Shown here one piece after another: positions 8,969 to 18,184 of a stretch of 64,000 nt of DNA (its first letter is position 1; each line of letters opens with the position of its first letter). Source of the DNA: Actinomycetes bacterium (lineage in GTDB: Bacteria; Actinomycetota; Acidimicrobiia; Acidimicrobiales; Acidimicrobiaceae); contig JAKAQR010000008.1 of NCBI GenBank assembly GCA_021819725.1, positions 1-64,000 on the forward strand. The letters are read 5' to 3'. The notes below the pieces were generated by a model, which was not told where the DNA came from, did not search any database, and saw nothing but the letters and a program-made list of their open reading frames with translations. Made by a program: the position numbers and the translations under genes.

Positions 8969-10171
8969 TCACGTGGCCGTTCGTTGTTCCAGTAGGTGAC
9001 TTCCGGCCACGACAGCTACTGCGGCTAAGCCACAGGTGGTCGCTGCAAGCAACCATCCCGCACTGTAGCTGAAGTGATCGATACCGAGACCGATGATGGT
9101 TGGACCCAGCATTCCGCCGAGTCGACCTCCTAACTGGGTCATACCCGTCGCTCTGGCTGGGGTTGCACGATGTTTGTCGATCACAGCGAAGTTAAAGAGT
9201 CCGTTCCATCCCCAGCCGACACCAAGAGCAATGACCGCACCGGGTACGAGGAGCACGGCCAGCCCTAGGTGTTGTCCAAGCGCGAGGCTTGCATAACCAA
9301 CGGCACCGATGAGCATCATGATGGCGATGACCGAGAAATGGGAGGAGTCGCGACGATCAGCGAGCAAGCCACTGGTGATGCGCACCACTACGGTCGTGGC
9401 TCCGGCGAGTGCGGCGATGAAGCCGGCGGCACTTTTGGAGATACCCGCATGGACAGTACCAGAGACCAGAAAGGCAGCCATGCCGGATGCGCTGAAAACC
9501 CCAAGTCCGATACCAATGGCAAGCAAGGTGATCGGCAGTTTATCGATCGCTGGCAGTGCTCTTGTGCCATGCCTCGCAACGTTGGATCGTGGCTGCGAGG
9601 GCCGTGGCACCAAGATCGCCGTGGTGATGGAGAGAATGGCGGCGAGTCCAAAGGCCCAGCGCCAACCCACGGTAAGCGCAAGTGCCGGAACAGCGAGACC
9701 GCCGAGTAAGGAGGCAAAGGGAACCGCTGCTTGCTTGATACCAAAGGTGGCACCCTGCTTGCCGGGTTTACCTCGCCTTGCCAAGAAGAGGTTCGAGGCG
9801 GTGGCGGTGGCGGCGCTGACCATCCCGCAGGGGAAAAGGAGGAGGGCGAGTAGCCACCAGGAGGAGGACAAGAGTGCGATCGCAGCGAGGAGGATGCCTC
9901 CAATGACAGGGGTGAGCTTCAGGACCCGCACCCCTCCCATACGTTCGGCTACTCGACCAGAGGGTACCGCCCAGAGGGCTGCGCCGAGATAATAACTCGT
10001 GACGGCGAGGCCGAGCTCGGCGGTGGTCACCGAAAAAGACTGACGGATCTCGACCGCGAGAGCACCGACGAGGAATGCGGGGATCGACGCCATGCTGGTT
10101 GCAAGGACAGAGACCAGGAGATCCCTGTTGAGGAGGCCACCTCCCATGGATGGCGCGTTTGTCGCGCTCAC
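8969..10171 (-). CDS. Major facilitator superfamily transporter
   Basis: This 400-residue integral membrane protein has twelve hydrophobic segments. The MFS motif A region between helices 2 and 3 reads GRVAERMGGVRVLKL, and its second-half counterpart reads GLLADRRDSSHF. There is a GATFGIKQAAVPFASLLGG segment in helix 5. The pattern resembles the CynX/NimT-like and general DHA1 permeases rather than the 14-helix exporters. The start ATG overlaps the stop of the Mpo1-like gene by four bases, so the two are translationally coupled. The substrate cannot be inferred. The reading frame is intact, unlike the MFS remnant at 3620-4120. Confidence 0.85.
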   Translation of the reverse strand: MSATNAPSMGGGLLNRDLLVSVLATSMASIPAFLVGALAVEIRQSFSVTTAELGLAVTSYYLGAALWAVPSGRVAERMGGVRVLKLTPVIGGILLAAIALLSSSWWLLALLLFPCGMVSAATATASNLFLARRGKPGKQGATFGIKQAAVPFASLLGGLAVPALALTVGWRWAFGLAAILSITTAILVPRPSQPRSNVARHGTRALPAIDKLPITLLAIGIGLGVFSASGMAAFLVSGTVHAGISKSAAGFIAALAGATTVVVRITSGLLADRRDSSHFSVIAIMMLIGAVGYASLALGQHLGLAVLLVPGAVIALGVGWGWNGLFNFAVIDKHRATPARATGMTQLGGRLGGMLGPTIIGLGIDHFSYSAGWLLAATTCGLAAVAVVAGSHLLEQRTAT

Positions 10172-10485
10172 TCGTCGGGGGTGAGCTCATTGCGAGCTCG
10201 CGCAAGGTGAGGACCGAGGCGTCCGGCCATCGCGAGAGCGAGCATCCGGTAGTCCGCCAGCAGTGATGCAAAAGGGTGCGCAAACGTCTCTGGTCTATTG
10301 TGTTCGATGAAGAAATGGGCAAACCAGGCAGGGACATAACCGGCGATGGGCACGGCGAAGAGTTCGCGTGGCCGCCGCGCCCGCGCGAGGACGACGATCG
10401 CTAGTGCCGAACCAAAATAGTGGAGCATTCGCGTCGCCCGACGCGAGTGTGCACGCAGATATGTCAACCAAAATTCGTCAGTCAT
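10168..10485 (-). CDS. Mpo1-like (DUF962) membrane protein
   Basis: This 105-residue protein is a short member of the DUF962/Mpo1 family. Yeast Mpo1 is an Fe(II)-dependent dioxygenase of 2-hydroxy fatty acids. Recognisable features are an N-terminal His in RMLHYFGS at the first membrane helix, the conserved GYVPAWFAHFFIEHNRPETF segment with its histidines, and FASLLADYRML. Two membrane helices are expected. The family's iron-binding His residues appear present, but the bacterial function is not established. It overlaps the following MFS gene by four bases and is the first gene of that two-gene unit. Confidence 0.72.
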   Translation of the reverse strand: MTDEFWLTYLRAHSRRATRMLHYFGSALAIVVLARARRPRELFAVPIAGYVPAWFAHFFIEHNRPETFAHPFASLLADYRMLALAMAGRLGPHLARARNELTPDE

Positions 10486-10584
10486 AGACCTACTTTAGCG
10501 GTGTCGCAGGAACATCTCAAAGTGAAAAGGAAGGGTTGTGACGTCGGTGAGCACGAGTTAGGTGCCCTGGTAATAAGGAACTCC

Positions 10585-11886
10585 CTAGGACTTGGGATGC
10601 TCTACAGGGATGACGGCTGGGTCGACGAGGCGCAGAGAATCGCTAACAGTATCGAGCTCTTCGAGCTCACCCTCTCTCCCCTCGACCCCATGGTCGAGAA
10701 AGCGTCTCGCTGAGGGTAGAACCCGACGATCGAGGGAGCCGACGCCGTCATTGTAGGCCTTCACGGCCGAGGCGAGCCCCCCACCCATTCTGGCAAGGTG
10801 ATCTCGGAAGGTGCCTAAGCGTTGGTAGAGATCGCGACCGATCGCAGCGATCTGTGCCGCATTTTCTTCGAGTGCCTCCGATCGCCAGCCAAAAGCAACG
10901 GCCTTCAGCAGTGGCAGCAGGGTGGTCGGTGATGCGATGATCACCGATTGCGTAAAAGCCTCCTCAAGTAGGGACGGTTGTGCGGCAAGTGCTTCACTGA
11001 GGAAGGCCTCACCCGGGAGGAAGAGGACGACGAAGTCAAGGCTGTTATGTAGTCGCTCCCCGTAGCGACGGGAGGCAAGATCGTGCACCATCACCTGGAG
11101 TTGATGGGCATGTGCCGCACGTAACGTGAGACGTTCTTCGTCGGTTTCGGCCTCTGTCATCCGGAGAAACGCATCAAGGGGTGCTTTCGCATCGACCGCG
11201 ATGGACCGGTTCCCTGGTAGGTGGATGACCACATCGGGACGACTGCGTCCGGTGTCATCGCTGAGGGTTGGTTGTTCTTCGAAGTCACAGTATCGAGTCA
11301 TGCCGGCGAGTTCGATGACCCGACGAAGTTGCACCTCACCCCATCCTCCGCGCACCGTCGGCTGGCGTAGCGCCTTGACCAAACTGTCGGTCTGCGCCCT
11401 GAGCTGTGGGAGATGGATCGTCATGAGATCCTCGAGTGACTTGCCAAGCGCCCCGAACTGTTCCCGCCGATTGTCCTGGAGATCGCGCAGCTCGGTATTG
11501 AGACGCTTGAGTTCCTCATCGACCGGCTGAACAAGGTGCTCAAAAGAGGTCTTTGCCGTGGCGGAGAAGGTCTTCTCTGCTCGCGTCGCAAGCTCTTCGG
11601 TGTAGCCCTGCATGGTCGTTGAGACCCTCGCTGCCAGCAGGCTGTGGGCGTACTCGATAGATCGGTCAAGCTCTTCTTTCGCGAGGGCCGTGGCGCTGAG
11701 TCGTTCTTCGAGCCGTGCGATCGTCTGTTGTGCTTCACCAAGCTCGGTGGAATTCACCGACATCTGCTCGCGTAGATCTCGGCACTCATTCATTAGGGTG
11801 GAACTCTCACCCTGCCCTCGGCGACCAATGAGGTAGCCAAGAAGCAATCCGACCACAACCGCCAGGAGCACCGCTAGGTAGACCAT
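10585..11886 (-). CDS. rmuC: RmuC-family DNA recombination protein
   Basis: ATG 11886 has a near-perfect ribosome site (AAGGAGG, then TTAGT) and gives 433 residues; the longer upstream frame is not translated. The protein has a single N-terminal membrane helix (YLAVLLAVVVGLLLGYLIGRR), a long coiled coil to about residue 190, and the RmuC core. The core contains RGGWGEVQLRRVIELAGM, RPDVVIHLPGNRSIAVDAKAPLDAF and FVVLFLPGEAFLSEAL, the conserved nuclease-like fold segments. E. coli RmuC limits inversion at short repeats; its biochemical activity is uncertain. The gene is monocistronic and divergent from the S53 peptidase. Confidence 0.92.
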   Translation of the reverse strand: MVYLAVLLAVVVGLLLGYLIGRRGQGESSTLMNECRDLREQMSVNSTELGEAQQTIARLEERLSATALAKEELDRSIEYAHSLLAARVSTTMQGYTEELATRAEKTFSATAKTSFEHLVQPVDEELKRLNTELRDLQDNRREQFGALGKSLEDLMTIHLPQLRAQTDSLVKALRQPTVRGGWGEVQLRRVIELAGMTRYCDFEEQPTLSDDTGRSRPDVVIHLPGNRSIAVDAKAPLDAFLRMTEAETDEERLTLRAAHAHQLQVMVHDLASRRYGERLHNSLDFVVLFLPGEAFLSEALAAQPSLLEEAFTQSVIIASPTTLLPLLKAVAFGWRSEALEENAAQIAAIGRDLYQRLGTFRDHLARMGGGLASAVKAYNDGVGSLDRRVLPSARRFLDHGVEGREGELEELDTVSDSLRLVDPAVIPVEHPKS

Positions 11887-11967
11887 ACTAACCTCCTTGC
11901 TCTGTAGTGTATGGCCGGGTACCGACGCAGCTGTGCCCCAGAGGCTTAAAGGAAGGCATCGAGTTAG

Positions 11968-13737
11968 ATGATGATGCAGAGGAAACAGGCCAAGGGCGGG
12001 CCGGTCACGGCTTGCGTGCGGTTCTTTCTTGCCTCCTTGCTCGGCATCGGCTTCATCCTCCTTCCCCATGCACATCCTGCGATGGAATTGATCAACCAAC
12101 GGGGAGCTTCTGGGACGATGACGGTACAGTTCGACGTCGTACTCAAACCGCGGGATCAACGTCAGCTCTTCGCCGCTGCCTGGCTCCGCTCGCAGCAGCC
12201 ACCAGGAAGCTACCTTACCCCTGCGCAATTTGGTCAGCGCTATGCTCCGACACCGGCCAAGCAAGACCTTGTCAGTGACTACTTCCAGGACTACGGCTTG
12301 GTGACGGGAGCTCCTTGGGCTGGTGGTTTGGTGATGCCCGTCGCGGGTACGGTAGCCGATGCATCAGCTGCCCTCGGGGTCGCCTTTGACCAAGTACATC
12401 TTTCGGGGGGTAGGAGTGTCGTTGTCGCCGACGCCTACCCCAAGCTGCCCGAAGCGATCGATGACCTTGTCGATGGGGTCACTGGCCTCTTTGCCAATGG
12501 TTACTTCCCGGTGACCCCCAAAGGTGTGCGAGCGAACAGATCGCTCACCTGTTCTGGACTCAGTCAAAAGAACACGCCGAGCGGTGGCTTTTCGCCAGCG
12601 GTAGTTGCGAAGTATTATCACCTGTCGCGGGCACGACTACCGCACCCGGTCACCGTCGGGATCGCCGAGTTTGGGAGCGTGACACCCTCGTTGGATCAGA
12701 GTATCGCTCGCTTCGCCCGCTGTCTGGGAGAACCAGTACATCTAGCGACCGTTGCAGTCGATGGCGGCTCCGACAACACCAGCTATGCGCACCTTGAGGA
12801 GATGGCACTTGACATCGAGACGTTGATCGCCTACGCTCCTGGGGCACATCTGCTGGTCTATACCGCGAGTGCTGGTGATGCTGATGCGTTGTACCTGCGC
12901 ATGGTGAGTCAGGACCGCGCCAGCATTCTTCTGACCACGTGGGGATCCTGCGAGAGCGATACCCCACCCCAACAGCTCACGATCGAAGAGCTGGCCTTTG
13001 CACAGGCCACACTGCAGGGACAGACGGTAGTGGCGGCGAGTGGTGATGATGGGTCATCGGATTGTCTCGCCACGAGGGGTGGAGATGGGCTCTCGGTCGA
13101 CGATCCTGCCTCGCAGCCGATGGTGACTGCGGTCGGTGGCGAGCAGTTTGCCACCCCACTAGGCCCCGCCGCTCGACCTTGGGTGTGGAATGATCAGACT
13201 TACGCTGGCGCGAGCGGTGGGGGGCTCTCTCGGGTCTTTGTCGAGCCGCCCTACCAGCACGGTGTCTACGCTGGTGTAAGAGGAGTCCACCAACTCTGTC
13301 ATCTCAGGGCGGGTTGCCGGCTTGTTCCCGATGTCGCGATGATAGCGGTTGGTGGAGAGATCGATGTACCGAGAGGCGGATGGACCTTGTTGGGGGGTAC
13401 GAGCCTGGCGGCATCCGTCTTCGCAGCTGGTCTCGCCGAGGTCGAGGCCCATGCCTCCGCAAGACTCGGACTCATCAACCCTTGGCTCTATCGCCTTTCC
13501 AATCATGGTCGGGTCTTCCTCCCGGTGCGCCGGGGAGGTAACGATTTTCGGCATCTCCACCCAGGTCGATTCCTGGCGGGTGGCCGCTTCAGCCTGGCGA
13601 CGGGGCTTGGAACACCGAATTTTGCTCTGCTCACCCGCGCACTTGCCGACTGGAGGGATGGACGGAGTGGGGATGCAACGGATTGGGTTCGCACGTCAGC
13701 GACACTGCATCTCCGTGAAGTCTCGGGCAGGTTCTAA
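11968..13737 (+). CDS. Exported S53 (sedolisin/kumamolisin) acid serine peptidase
   Basis: The 589-residue precursor has a signal peptide (residues about 15-40) and a pro-kumamolisin activation domain to about residue 190 containing LTPAQFGQRYAP. The S53 catalytic domain follows. The Ser-Glu-Asp triad is visible as Glu278 and Asp282 in EEMALDIET and Ser479 in GGTSLAAS; Asp360 in ASGDDGSS supplies the oxyanion site. The C-terminal calcium-binding region ends in FSLATGLGTPNF, but the expected acidic ligand pair is not obvious and reads GGNDFRHLHPG, so calcium binding needs checking. Sedolisins work outside the cell at acid pH, which fits an acidophile. Cobalamin genes follow six bases later, possibly by chance. 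Confidence 0.92.
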   Translation: MMMQRKQAKGGPVTACVRFFLASLLGIGFILLPHAHPAMELINQRGASGTMTVQFDVVLKPRDQRQLFAAAWLRSQQPPGSYLTPAQFGQRYAPTPAKQDLVSDYFQDYGLVTGAPWAGGLVMPVAGTVADASAALGVAFDQVHLSGGRSVVVADAYPKLPEAIDDLVDGVTGLFANGYFPVTPKGVRANRSLTCSGLSQKNTPSGGFSPAVVAKYYHLSRARLPHPVTVGIAEFGSVTPSLDQSIARFARCLGEPVHLATVAVDGGSDNTSYAHLEEMALDIETLIAYAPGAHLLVYTASAGDADALYLRMVSQDRASILLTTWGSCESDTPPQQLTIEELAFAQATLQGQTVVAASGDDGSSDCLATRGGDGLSVDDPASQPMVTAVGGEQFATPLGPAARPWVWNDQTYAGASGGGLSRVFVEPPYQHGVYAGVRGVHQLCHLRAGCRLVPDVAMIAVGGEIDVPRGGWTLLGGTSLAASVFAAGLAEVEAHASARLGLINPWLYRLSNHGRVFLPVRRGGNDFRHLHPGRFLAGGRFSLATGLGTPNFALLTRALADWRDGRSGDATDWVRTSATLHLREVSGRF

Positions 13738-13743
13738 ACTGCG

Positions 13744-14472
13744 GTGGTGGACGCAGGACGAATGACGAAGATCTATGGGGTGGGGCTCGGACCGGGTGAC
13801 CCTGGATTGGTGACGCTCGCGGCGCTGCAGGCCATCACCAGTGCCCAACTCATTCTCGCTCCTTCGAGCCAGCCCCGAACGATCGGCCGTGCGGAAAGGA
13901 TCGTCCGTGATCTGTTGCCCGATCGAGAGGTGGTCTCGGTGCCGATGCCGATGACGGGTGGCACCACCGGCATCGCACAGCGGGAGGATGTCACGCGCAC
14001 ATTGATCCGTGATCTGCGCCCAAGGCTCATGAATACGACGGTTGCCTTTGTTACGCTTGGTGATCCACTCATCTACTCGACGTTCTCGCTCTTTGTGGCG
14101 TCGCTTCACCATGAGCAGGTGCCAATCGTAGTGGAAGTGATCCCGGGGATCCCCGCCTTTGGCCAGTTGGCGAGTCTGACGACGACCAACCTGGTTGACA
14201 ACGACGAACGTCTCCATTTGGTGCCAGCGACTGGGGGACTCGATCATGTTGCACGCTTGCTTGAGGACCGGGAGTCTGTGCTTGTCCTCTACAAGCTGTC
14301 CGCCAACTTCGCGGCTATCCGGGCCATGATCATCCGAGCTGGCCGGCTGGAGGGAACTATGGTAGGGATGGAGTTGGGAACTGAGCGCGTACAGGTTCTC
14401 GCGCTTAGTGAAGCTCCAGACGTCGTGGGGTACTTTGCAACCATTATCGTCCCCGTCCAAAGGAGGCAATGA
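13744..14472 (+). CDS. cobI: Precorrin-2 / cobalt-factor II C20-methyltransferase
   Basis: This SAM-dependent tetrapyrrole methylase (242 residues; ATG 13762 is an alternative start) adds the C20 methyl group in corrin ring synthesis. It begins with the family's YGVGLGPGDPGLVTL loop. The signature TLGDPLIYSTFSLF is typical of CobI/CbiL rather than of other methylases in the superfamily. The VIPGIPAFGQLAS and the C-terminal VLVLYKLSANF segments also fit. It heads a tight four-gene run with cobU, cobS and cobD, overlapping cobU by four bases. The other corrin-ring genes are not in the window. No cobalamin riboswitch lies upstream, since the S53 gene ends six bases before. Confidence 0.88.
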   Translation: MVDAGRMTKIYGVGLGPGDPGLVTLAALQAITSAQLILAPSSQPRTIGRAERIVRDLLPDREVVSVPMPMTGGTTGIAQREDVTRTLIRDLRPRLMNTTVAFVTLGDPLIYSTFSLFVASLHHEQVPIVVEVIPGIPAFGQLASLTTTNLVDNDERLHLVPATGGLDHVARLLEDRESVLVLYKLSANFAAIRAMIIRAGRLEGTMVGMELGTERVQVLALSEAPDVVGYFATIIVPVQRRQ

Positions 14473-14999
14473 TGAGCCCAACGACCTTGGTGCTTGGCGG
14501 TACGCGCTCCGGTAAATCAGCCTTTGCCGAGTCGCTCCTCGATGATAAGCCGGCGGTGCACTACATCGCCACCCTAGCGGCATCTTCAGATGCAGAGTTC
14601 AGCGAGCGTGTCGCGATTCATCAACGGCGCCGAGGACCCCGATTCTCCGTGCTTGAGCTCGAGGAACCCCGTGATCTAGTGCGTCTGCTGGCCTTTGATG
14701 ATCATCCAGTGCTGCTCGATTCTATCGGCACCTGGTTATCGCGTTTGGACGTCTGTGACGCGCAGGAACTCGCGATATTGACGCAGCAACTCGTGGCCAC
14801 CCTGCGAGTGCGACGCATGCCGCTGGTGATCGTCTCCGAGGAGGTAGGGTTGGCCGTCCATCCCATGACCGCCGCTGGCCGTTGCTTTGTCGATGCGCTA
14901 GGGTCGATGAATCAAGCACTTGCGCGCGAGGCAGCACGTGTCTTTCTGGTCGTGGCAGGGATTCCGCTTGCGCTCGATGGGTACCGTGGGCATGAGTAG
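14469..14999 (+). CDS. cobU: Adenosylcobinamide kinase / guanylyltransferase
   Basis: This 176-residue cytoplasmic enzyme phosphorylates adenosylcobinamide and then transfers GMP to it, giving the activated nucleotide loop precursor. It has the P-loop LGGTRSGKSAFAE at residues 8-20, the guanylated-His region (FSERVAIHQRRRG) and the conserved VSEEVGLAVHPMTAAGRCFVDALG, where CobU proteins typically read NEVGxGIVP. The start ATG lies inside the cobI stop region (four-base overlap), so the genes are co-translated. Its length is normal for the family. Confidence 0.92.
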   Translation: MMSPTTLVLGGTRSGKSAFAESLLDDKPAVHYIATLAASSDAEFSERVAIHQRRRGPRFSVLELEEPRDLVRLLAFDDHPVLLDSIGTWLSRLDVCDAQELAILTQQLVATLRVRRMPLVIVSEEVGLAVHPMTAAGRCFVDALGSMNQALAREAARVFLVVAGIPLALDGYRGHE

Positions 15000-15023
15000 T
15001 TCCCTCGCTGTAGGTCGATTGTG

Positions 15024-15761
15024 ATGGGTCGTGTGCTCCAAGGAGCACGGGGGGCTATCGCCTTCATGACCCTGTTGCCTCTCGGAGGCTCGCTCAACGC
15101 AGCCAGTCTTGTGGTGATCCCGCTGACGGGGTTGATCGTCGGTAGTGTGGCCTTTGTGGGGTTCTGGCTTGGCGATCGATCCGGTTCAACGCTGGTCGGC
15201 GCGGTGGTGGCGCTCATCGTCGATGCGGCGCTGACGAGAGGGCTACACTACGATGCCGTAGCCGATACCGCCGATGGCCTTGCCGGCTTTGTAACGAGGG
15301 AACGGCGCCTCGCCATCATGGATGAGCCGACGGTAGGTGCTTTTGCCGTGGTGGCGCTCATGGTAGTGGTCCTGGTGCGGGTCGCCGCCTGGTCATCGAT
15401 GACCTTTCCTGCCTTTGTGATCGGGTTTTTTGTGCTCAGTCGTGCGTTGATGGCGCTCGCCATGATGTGGTTTCCACTCGCTAAGGAGAGTTCCATGGCG
15501 CAGGTCTTTGCGAGCCAGCGGCGGCGCTCGATCATCTGGGCGCTCATCGCTGAGGCGCTCATCGCCATCGTTGTCATGGCGTTACTCGCCACGACCCTGG
15601 TGGTGGTTGCGATCGTGTTCGGTGTGGGGTGCGGGTTTGGTGTTCTTGCCTTTGCCGTTCGGCGCCTTGGGGGGATCACCGGTGATGTGGTCGGTGCGGT
15701 GGGTCTGGTCGCTGAATCGGGCATGCTCCTCGCGGCGGCGGTGATACGGGTGCATGGCTAG
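15024..15761 (+). CDS. cobS: Adenosylcobinamide-GDP ribazoletransferase
   Basis: This integral membrane protein of about 245 residues joins alpha-ribazole to adenosylcobinamide-GDP, the last step of cobalamin assembly. It opens with GARGAIAFMTLLPLGG, carries the active-site segment RGLHYDAVADTADGLAGF with its conserved aspartates, and MDEPTVGAFAVVALM. Six to seven membrane helices follow. GTG 15021 directly before ATG 15024 is an alternative start. It ends eight bases inside cobD. The combination with cobU and cobD covers the nucleotide-loop end of the pathway. Confidence 0.92.
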   Translation: MGRVLQGARGAIAFMTLLPLGGSLNAASLVVIPLTGLIVGSVAFVGFWLGDRSGSTLVGAVVALIVDAALTRGLHYDAVADTADGLAGFVTRERRLAIMDEPTVGAFAVVALMVVVLVRVAAWSSMTFPAFVIGFFVLSRALMALAMMWFPLAKESSMAQVFASQRRRSIIWALIAEALIAIVVMALLATTLVVVAIVFGVGCGFGVLAFAVRRLGGITGDVVGAVGLVAESGMLLAAAVIRVHG

Positions 15762-16674
15762 ATCTCGCTACCGACGACCCTCGGCGCTCGTCGTTCTCGG
15801 CGCGATGGTGCTCGACGAACTCCTCGGTGACCCTGCGAATCGGTGGCACCCGGTCCGCTGGTTTGGGATCGGTGTCGATAGGCTCGAGGGACACGTCTAT
15901 GCGGACTCGAGGGCTAGCGGAGCGGCGTTGTGGAGCTTGGCGCTCGTCCCTTCATTGGTGTTACCTCCGCTCCTTTGGTCAGGAGGACGCATCGTCGAGG
16001 CGCTTGGGCTGTGGCTGACCCTTGGGGGACGATCGCTGGTCCGTGAGGCTGAGGCGCTTGCGGCGCTGCTCGAGGCGGGGGATCTGTCCGGCGCACGACT
16101 ACGATTAGGAAACCTTGTTGGTCGCGACACCGCTGGGCTTGGCGTAGAGGAGATCGCTCGGGCAGCGATCGAGTCGCTCGCTGAGAACACCACGGATGCG
16201 GTCCTAGGTCCACTGTGGTGGTACGCGGTTGGTGGCCTAAGCGGTGCCCTGGCTTTTCGCAGTAGTAACACACTCGATGCGATGGTGGGTCATCAGAACC
16301 GTCGTTACCAGAACTTTGGCTACTTCTCGGCAAAAGTTGATGACCTAGCGGTGACGCCTGCAGCGATTCTTGGTGTCATCGTCAGCTGGCTTGGCGCTCA
16401 TGGTGAACAACGTCGGCGCATCAGCCGCCTGATCACACTGGCTCCCCAACACCCCTCGCTGAACGCGGGGCTGATTGAGGCGGCCTTCGCCGGCACACTC
16501 GGTGTCGATCTGGGAGGGGTGAATCACTATCGAGGCCGAGCGGTCAGCACACCTCGGTTCCTCGGGGGGTCCCCACCTGATGTTCGGGCGCTGCGTGGGG
16601 CGAGTCGGCTCTCTCGCCAGGTCGCCTGGATGAGTGCCCTCGTCGCGATCCTGGCCATCATCGCTGGCTCTTGA
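15754..16674 (+). CDS. cobD: Adenosylcobinamide-phosphate synthase (CbiB/CobD type)
   Basis: The 306-residue membrane protein amidates adenosylcobyrate with aminopropanol (phosphate). Recognisable family segments are MVLDELLGDPANRWHPVRWFG near the N-terminus, LVGRDTAGLGVEEIARAAIESLAENTTD, LAFRSSNTLDAMVGHQN and the C-terminal NHYRG. There are about four to five membrane helices. It overlaps cobS by eight bases and is the last gene of the cobalamin run; about 150 bases without a gene follow. Quoted motifs agree with CbiB across actinobacteria. Confidence 0.92.
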   Translation: MARSRYRRPSALVVLGAMVLDELLGDPANRWHPVRWFGIGVDRLEGHVYADSRASGAALWSLALVPSLVLPPLLWSGGRIVEALGLWLTLGGRSLVREAEALAALLEAGDLSGARLRLGNLVGRDTAGLGVEEIARAAIESLAENTTDAVLGPLWWYAVGGLSGALAFRSSNTLDAMVGHQNRRYQNFGYFSAKVDDLAVTPAAILGVIVSWLGAHGEQRRRISRLITLAPQHPSLNAGLIEAAFAGTLGVDLGGVNHYRGRAVSTPRFLGGSPPDVRALRGASRLSRQVAWMSALVAILAIIAGS

Positions 16675-16821
16675 TGGAGCCTGGCTTCTTGCGGACCATC
16701 GCTTGCACCATGCTCAGATGACCCATCGCGCGCCGAGGGCCGTTCGCTGAGATCACCTCAGTAGGGCAATTAATTCGTCCTCTTTACAATCCAGATATTG
16801 TGGTGGTCTCGAAGTTCTAAC

Positions 16822-17208
16822 ATGAGACAACTTCGAGTAATGATCTTCGGTGCAATCGTCCTACTCTTGGGAGGGTTAGTCCTTGCGGCTTGCGGTTCGA
16901 GTGCTGCAAGTGTCGGTGCATCGAATCTGCATCCTGGTCCATCTGCATCGGGGAAGTCGGCCACCATTGTGATCAGTAATTTCCAATTTATCCCCGATGA
17001 AGTGGTCGTCCACCAAGGTGAGGAGATCATCATCCACAATGAGGATTCGGTTGGGCACACCTTTACTGCCGACAATCGTAGCTTCAATACTGGGGTGATC
17101 CCACCGGGGCACACCGTGCATTTCATTATCCATAACAAGCCAGGTACGTATCCATTTCTATGTCTTATTCATCAGTTTATGACCGGAACTCTTGTTGTTG
17201 TGAAGTAG
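16822..17208 (+). CDS. Cupredoxin (plastocyanin-like) blue-copper lipoprotein
   Basis: From ATG 16822 the protein has 128 residues. The N-terminus is a lipoprotein signal with LVLAAC (Cys24 lipidated). Residues about 47-128 form a cupredoxin fold with a complete type 1 copper site: His79 (SVGHTFTAD), Cys114, His117 and Met120 in FLCLIHQFMTG. It should be an electron carrier on the outside of the cell membrane. It lies 71 bases before two ferritin-like genes on the same strand. In acidophilic iron oxidisers blue-copper proteins carry electrons from Fe(II) oxidation; that role here is inference. An upstream TTG start at 16798 was rejected because it would displace the signal peptide. Confidence 0.88.
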   Translation: MRQLRVMIFGAIVLLLGGLVLAACGSSAASVGASNLHPGPSASGKSATIVISNFQFIPDEVVVHQGEEIIIHNEDSVGHTFTADNRSFNTGVIPPGHTVHFIIHNKPGTYPFLCLIHQFMTGTLVVVK

Positions 17209-17279
17209 GGAGGTGCCTTAGATACGCAGCAATTGTAACGCTATTCGTTCTAGAAATCGTCTCACAAAAGGAGAAAATA

Positions 17280-18140
17280 GTGACCAAAGAAGCCTTTGAT
17301 CCACGTCCATTGAATGAACTTATCGAACAATCATCTGATCTGCAGTCGGATTCCATGGCACAGGCTCACCAGGGTCTCGCAGAGACCGTCGAACTCGGAC
17401 AGGAGTTACGCAGCCGTGGGGAACTCGATCCCTATGAGGCTGAGGCTGTTGCCGAGGAACGCCGAAGTATGTTGCGCACTGGACTCTTCGGTGCAGGGGC
17501 TCTTGCGGCGGCAGGCTTTGGGGCGGCGCTCTTTAGCCTTGAGTCGACACCAGCGTTTGCCTCGACCCCGACTGATGTCCAGATTCTCCAGAGCAACGCC
17601 TCGATCGAGGTCTTGGCCATCAACACCTACAAGACCGCACTCACGCTCCCCTATATCGGTGGAAGTAGTGCCAACGGCGTGATCAAGGCCTTTGCCGAGA
17701 CCACTATGGCCCAGCACATGCAGCATCTGAGCGCCTTCAACGCCGCCGTCAAGTCGCTTGGCGGAACCCCGCAAAACAGTGCGGATCCCGCGCTCGTTCC
17801 CGTCGTGAAGGCGGCGGTGGCCAAAATCACTGGTCCTGAGGGTGTGGTTGCCTTGGCGCTGGAGCTCGAGCAAGCTGCAGCAGAGACCTATGTGAAGGCG
17901 ACAGGGGTGATCACCTCGTCGAGTGCGCGCACCTTGACGGCGTCGGTGATGGGTGTTGAGGCACAACATGCCGCGATCCTGCTCGCTGTGCAGGCGTTGC
18001 TGAAGGGCAATGCTCCACAGCTGATTGCGTTGCCACCCAACGCGGCTGCACTACCCGCTGCTGCCGGCTCCATCGGCTTCCCCGACGCCTTTTACCCAAC
18101 CGTTAACGCTCGTCCTCTCATGGAAGGAGCTGTCAAGTGA
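17280..18140 (+). CDS. Tat-exported ferritin-like domain protein (first copy)
   Basis: GTG 17280 has AAGGAG six bases upstream and gives 286 residues; the longer upstream reading was rejected. A hydrophilic 60-residue leader precedes a twin-arginine signal (RRSMLRTGLFGAG, Arg61-62) with a likely cut after PAFA. The mature part is a four-helix ferritin-like bundle. It has carboxylate/His positions in NASIEVLAINTYK, FAETTMAQHMQHL, ALELEQAAAETYVKA and VMGVEAQHAAIL, one motif per helix, as in a di-iron bundle. A function in iron handling outside the membrane is inference. It overlaps the upstream frame of the second copy by four bases and follows the cupredoxin. Confidence 0.82.
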   Translation: MTKEAFDPRPLNELIEQSSDLQSDSMAQAHQGLAETVELGQELRSRGELDPYEAEAVAEERRSMLRTGLFGAGALAAAGFGAALFSLESTPAFASTPTDVQILQSNASIEVLAINTYKTALTLPYIGGSSANGVIKAFAETTMAQHMQHLSAFNAAVKSLGGTPQNSADPALVPVVKAAVAKITGPEGVVALALELEQAAAETYVKATGVITSSSARTLTASVMGVEAQHAAILLAVQALLKGNAPQLIALPPNAAALPAAAGSIGFPDAFYPTVNARPLMEGAVK

Positions 18141-18184
18141 TACACCGCAATCGAGAGAATCAAAGGAACAGAAAGGGAGCCACC

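Noticed and set aside
11887..12264. Upstream extension of the RmuC frame by 126 codons
   Set aside because: ATG 11886 has an almost perfect ribosome site, and the extension overlaps the oppositely oriented S53 gene. The extra residues have no family match.
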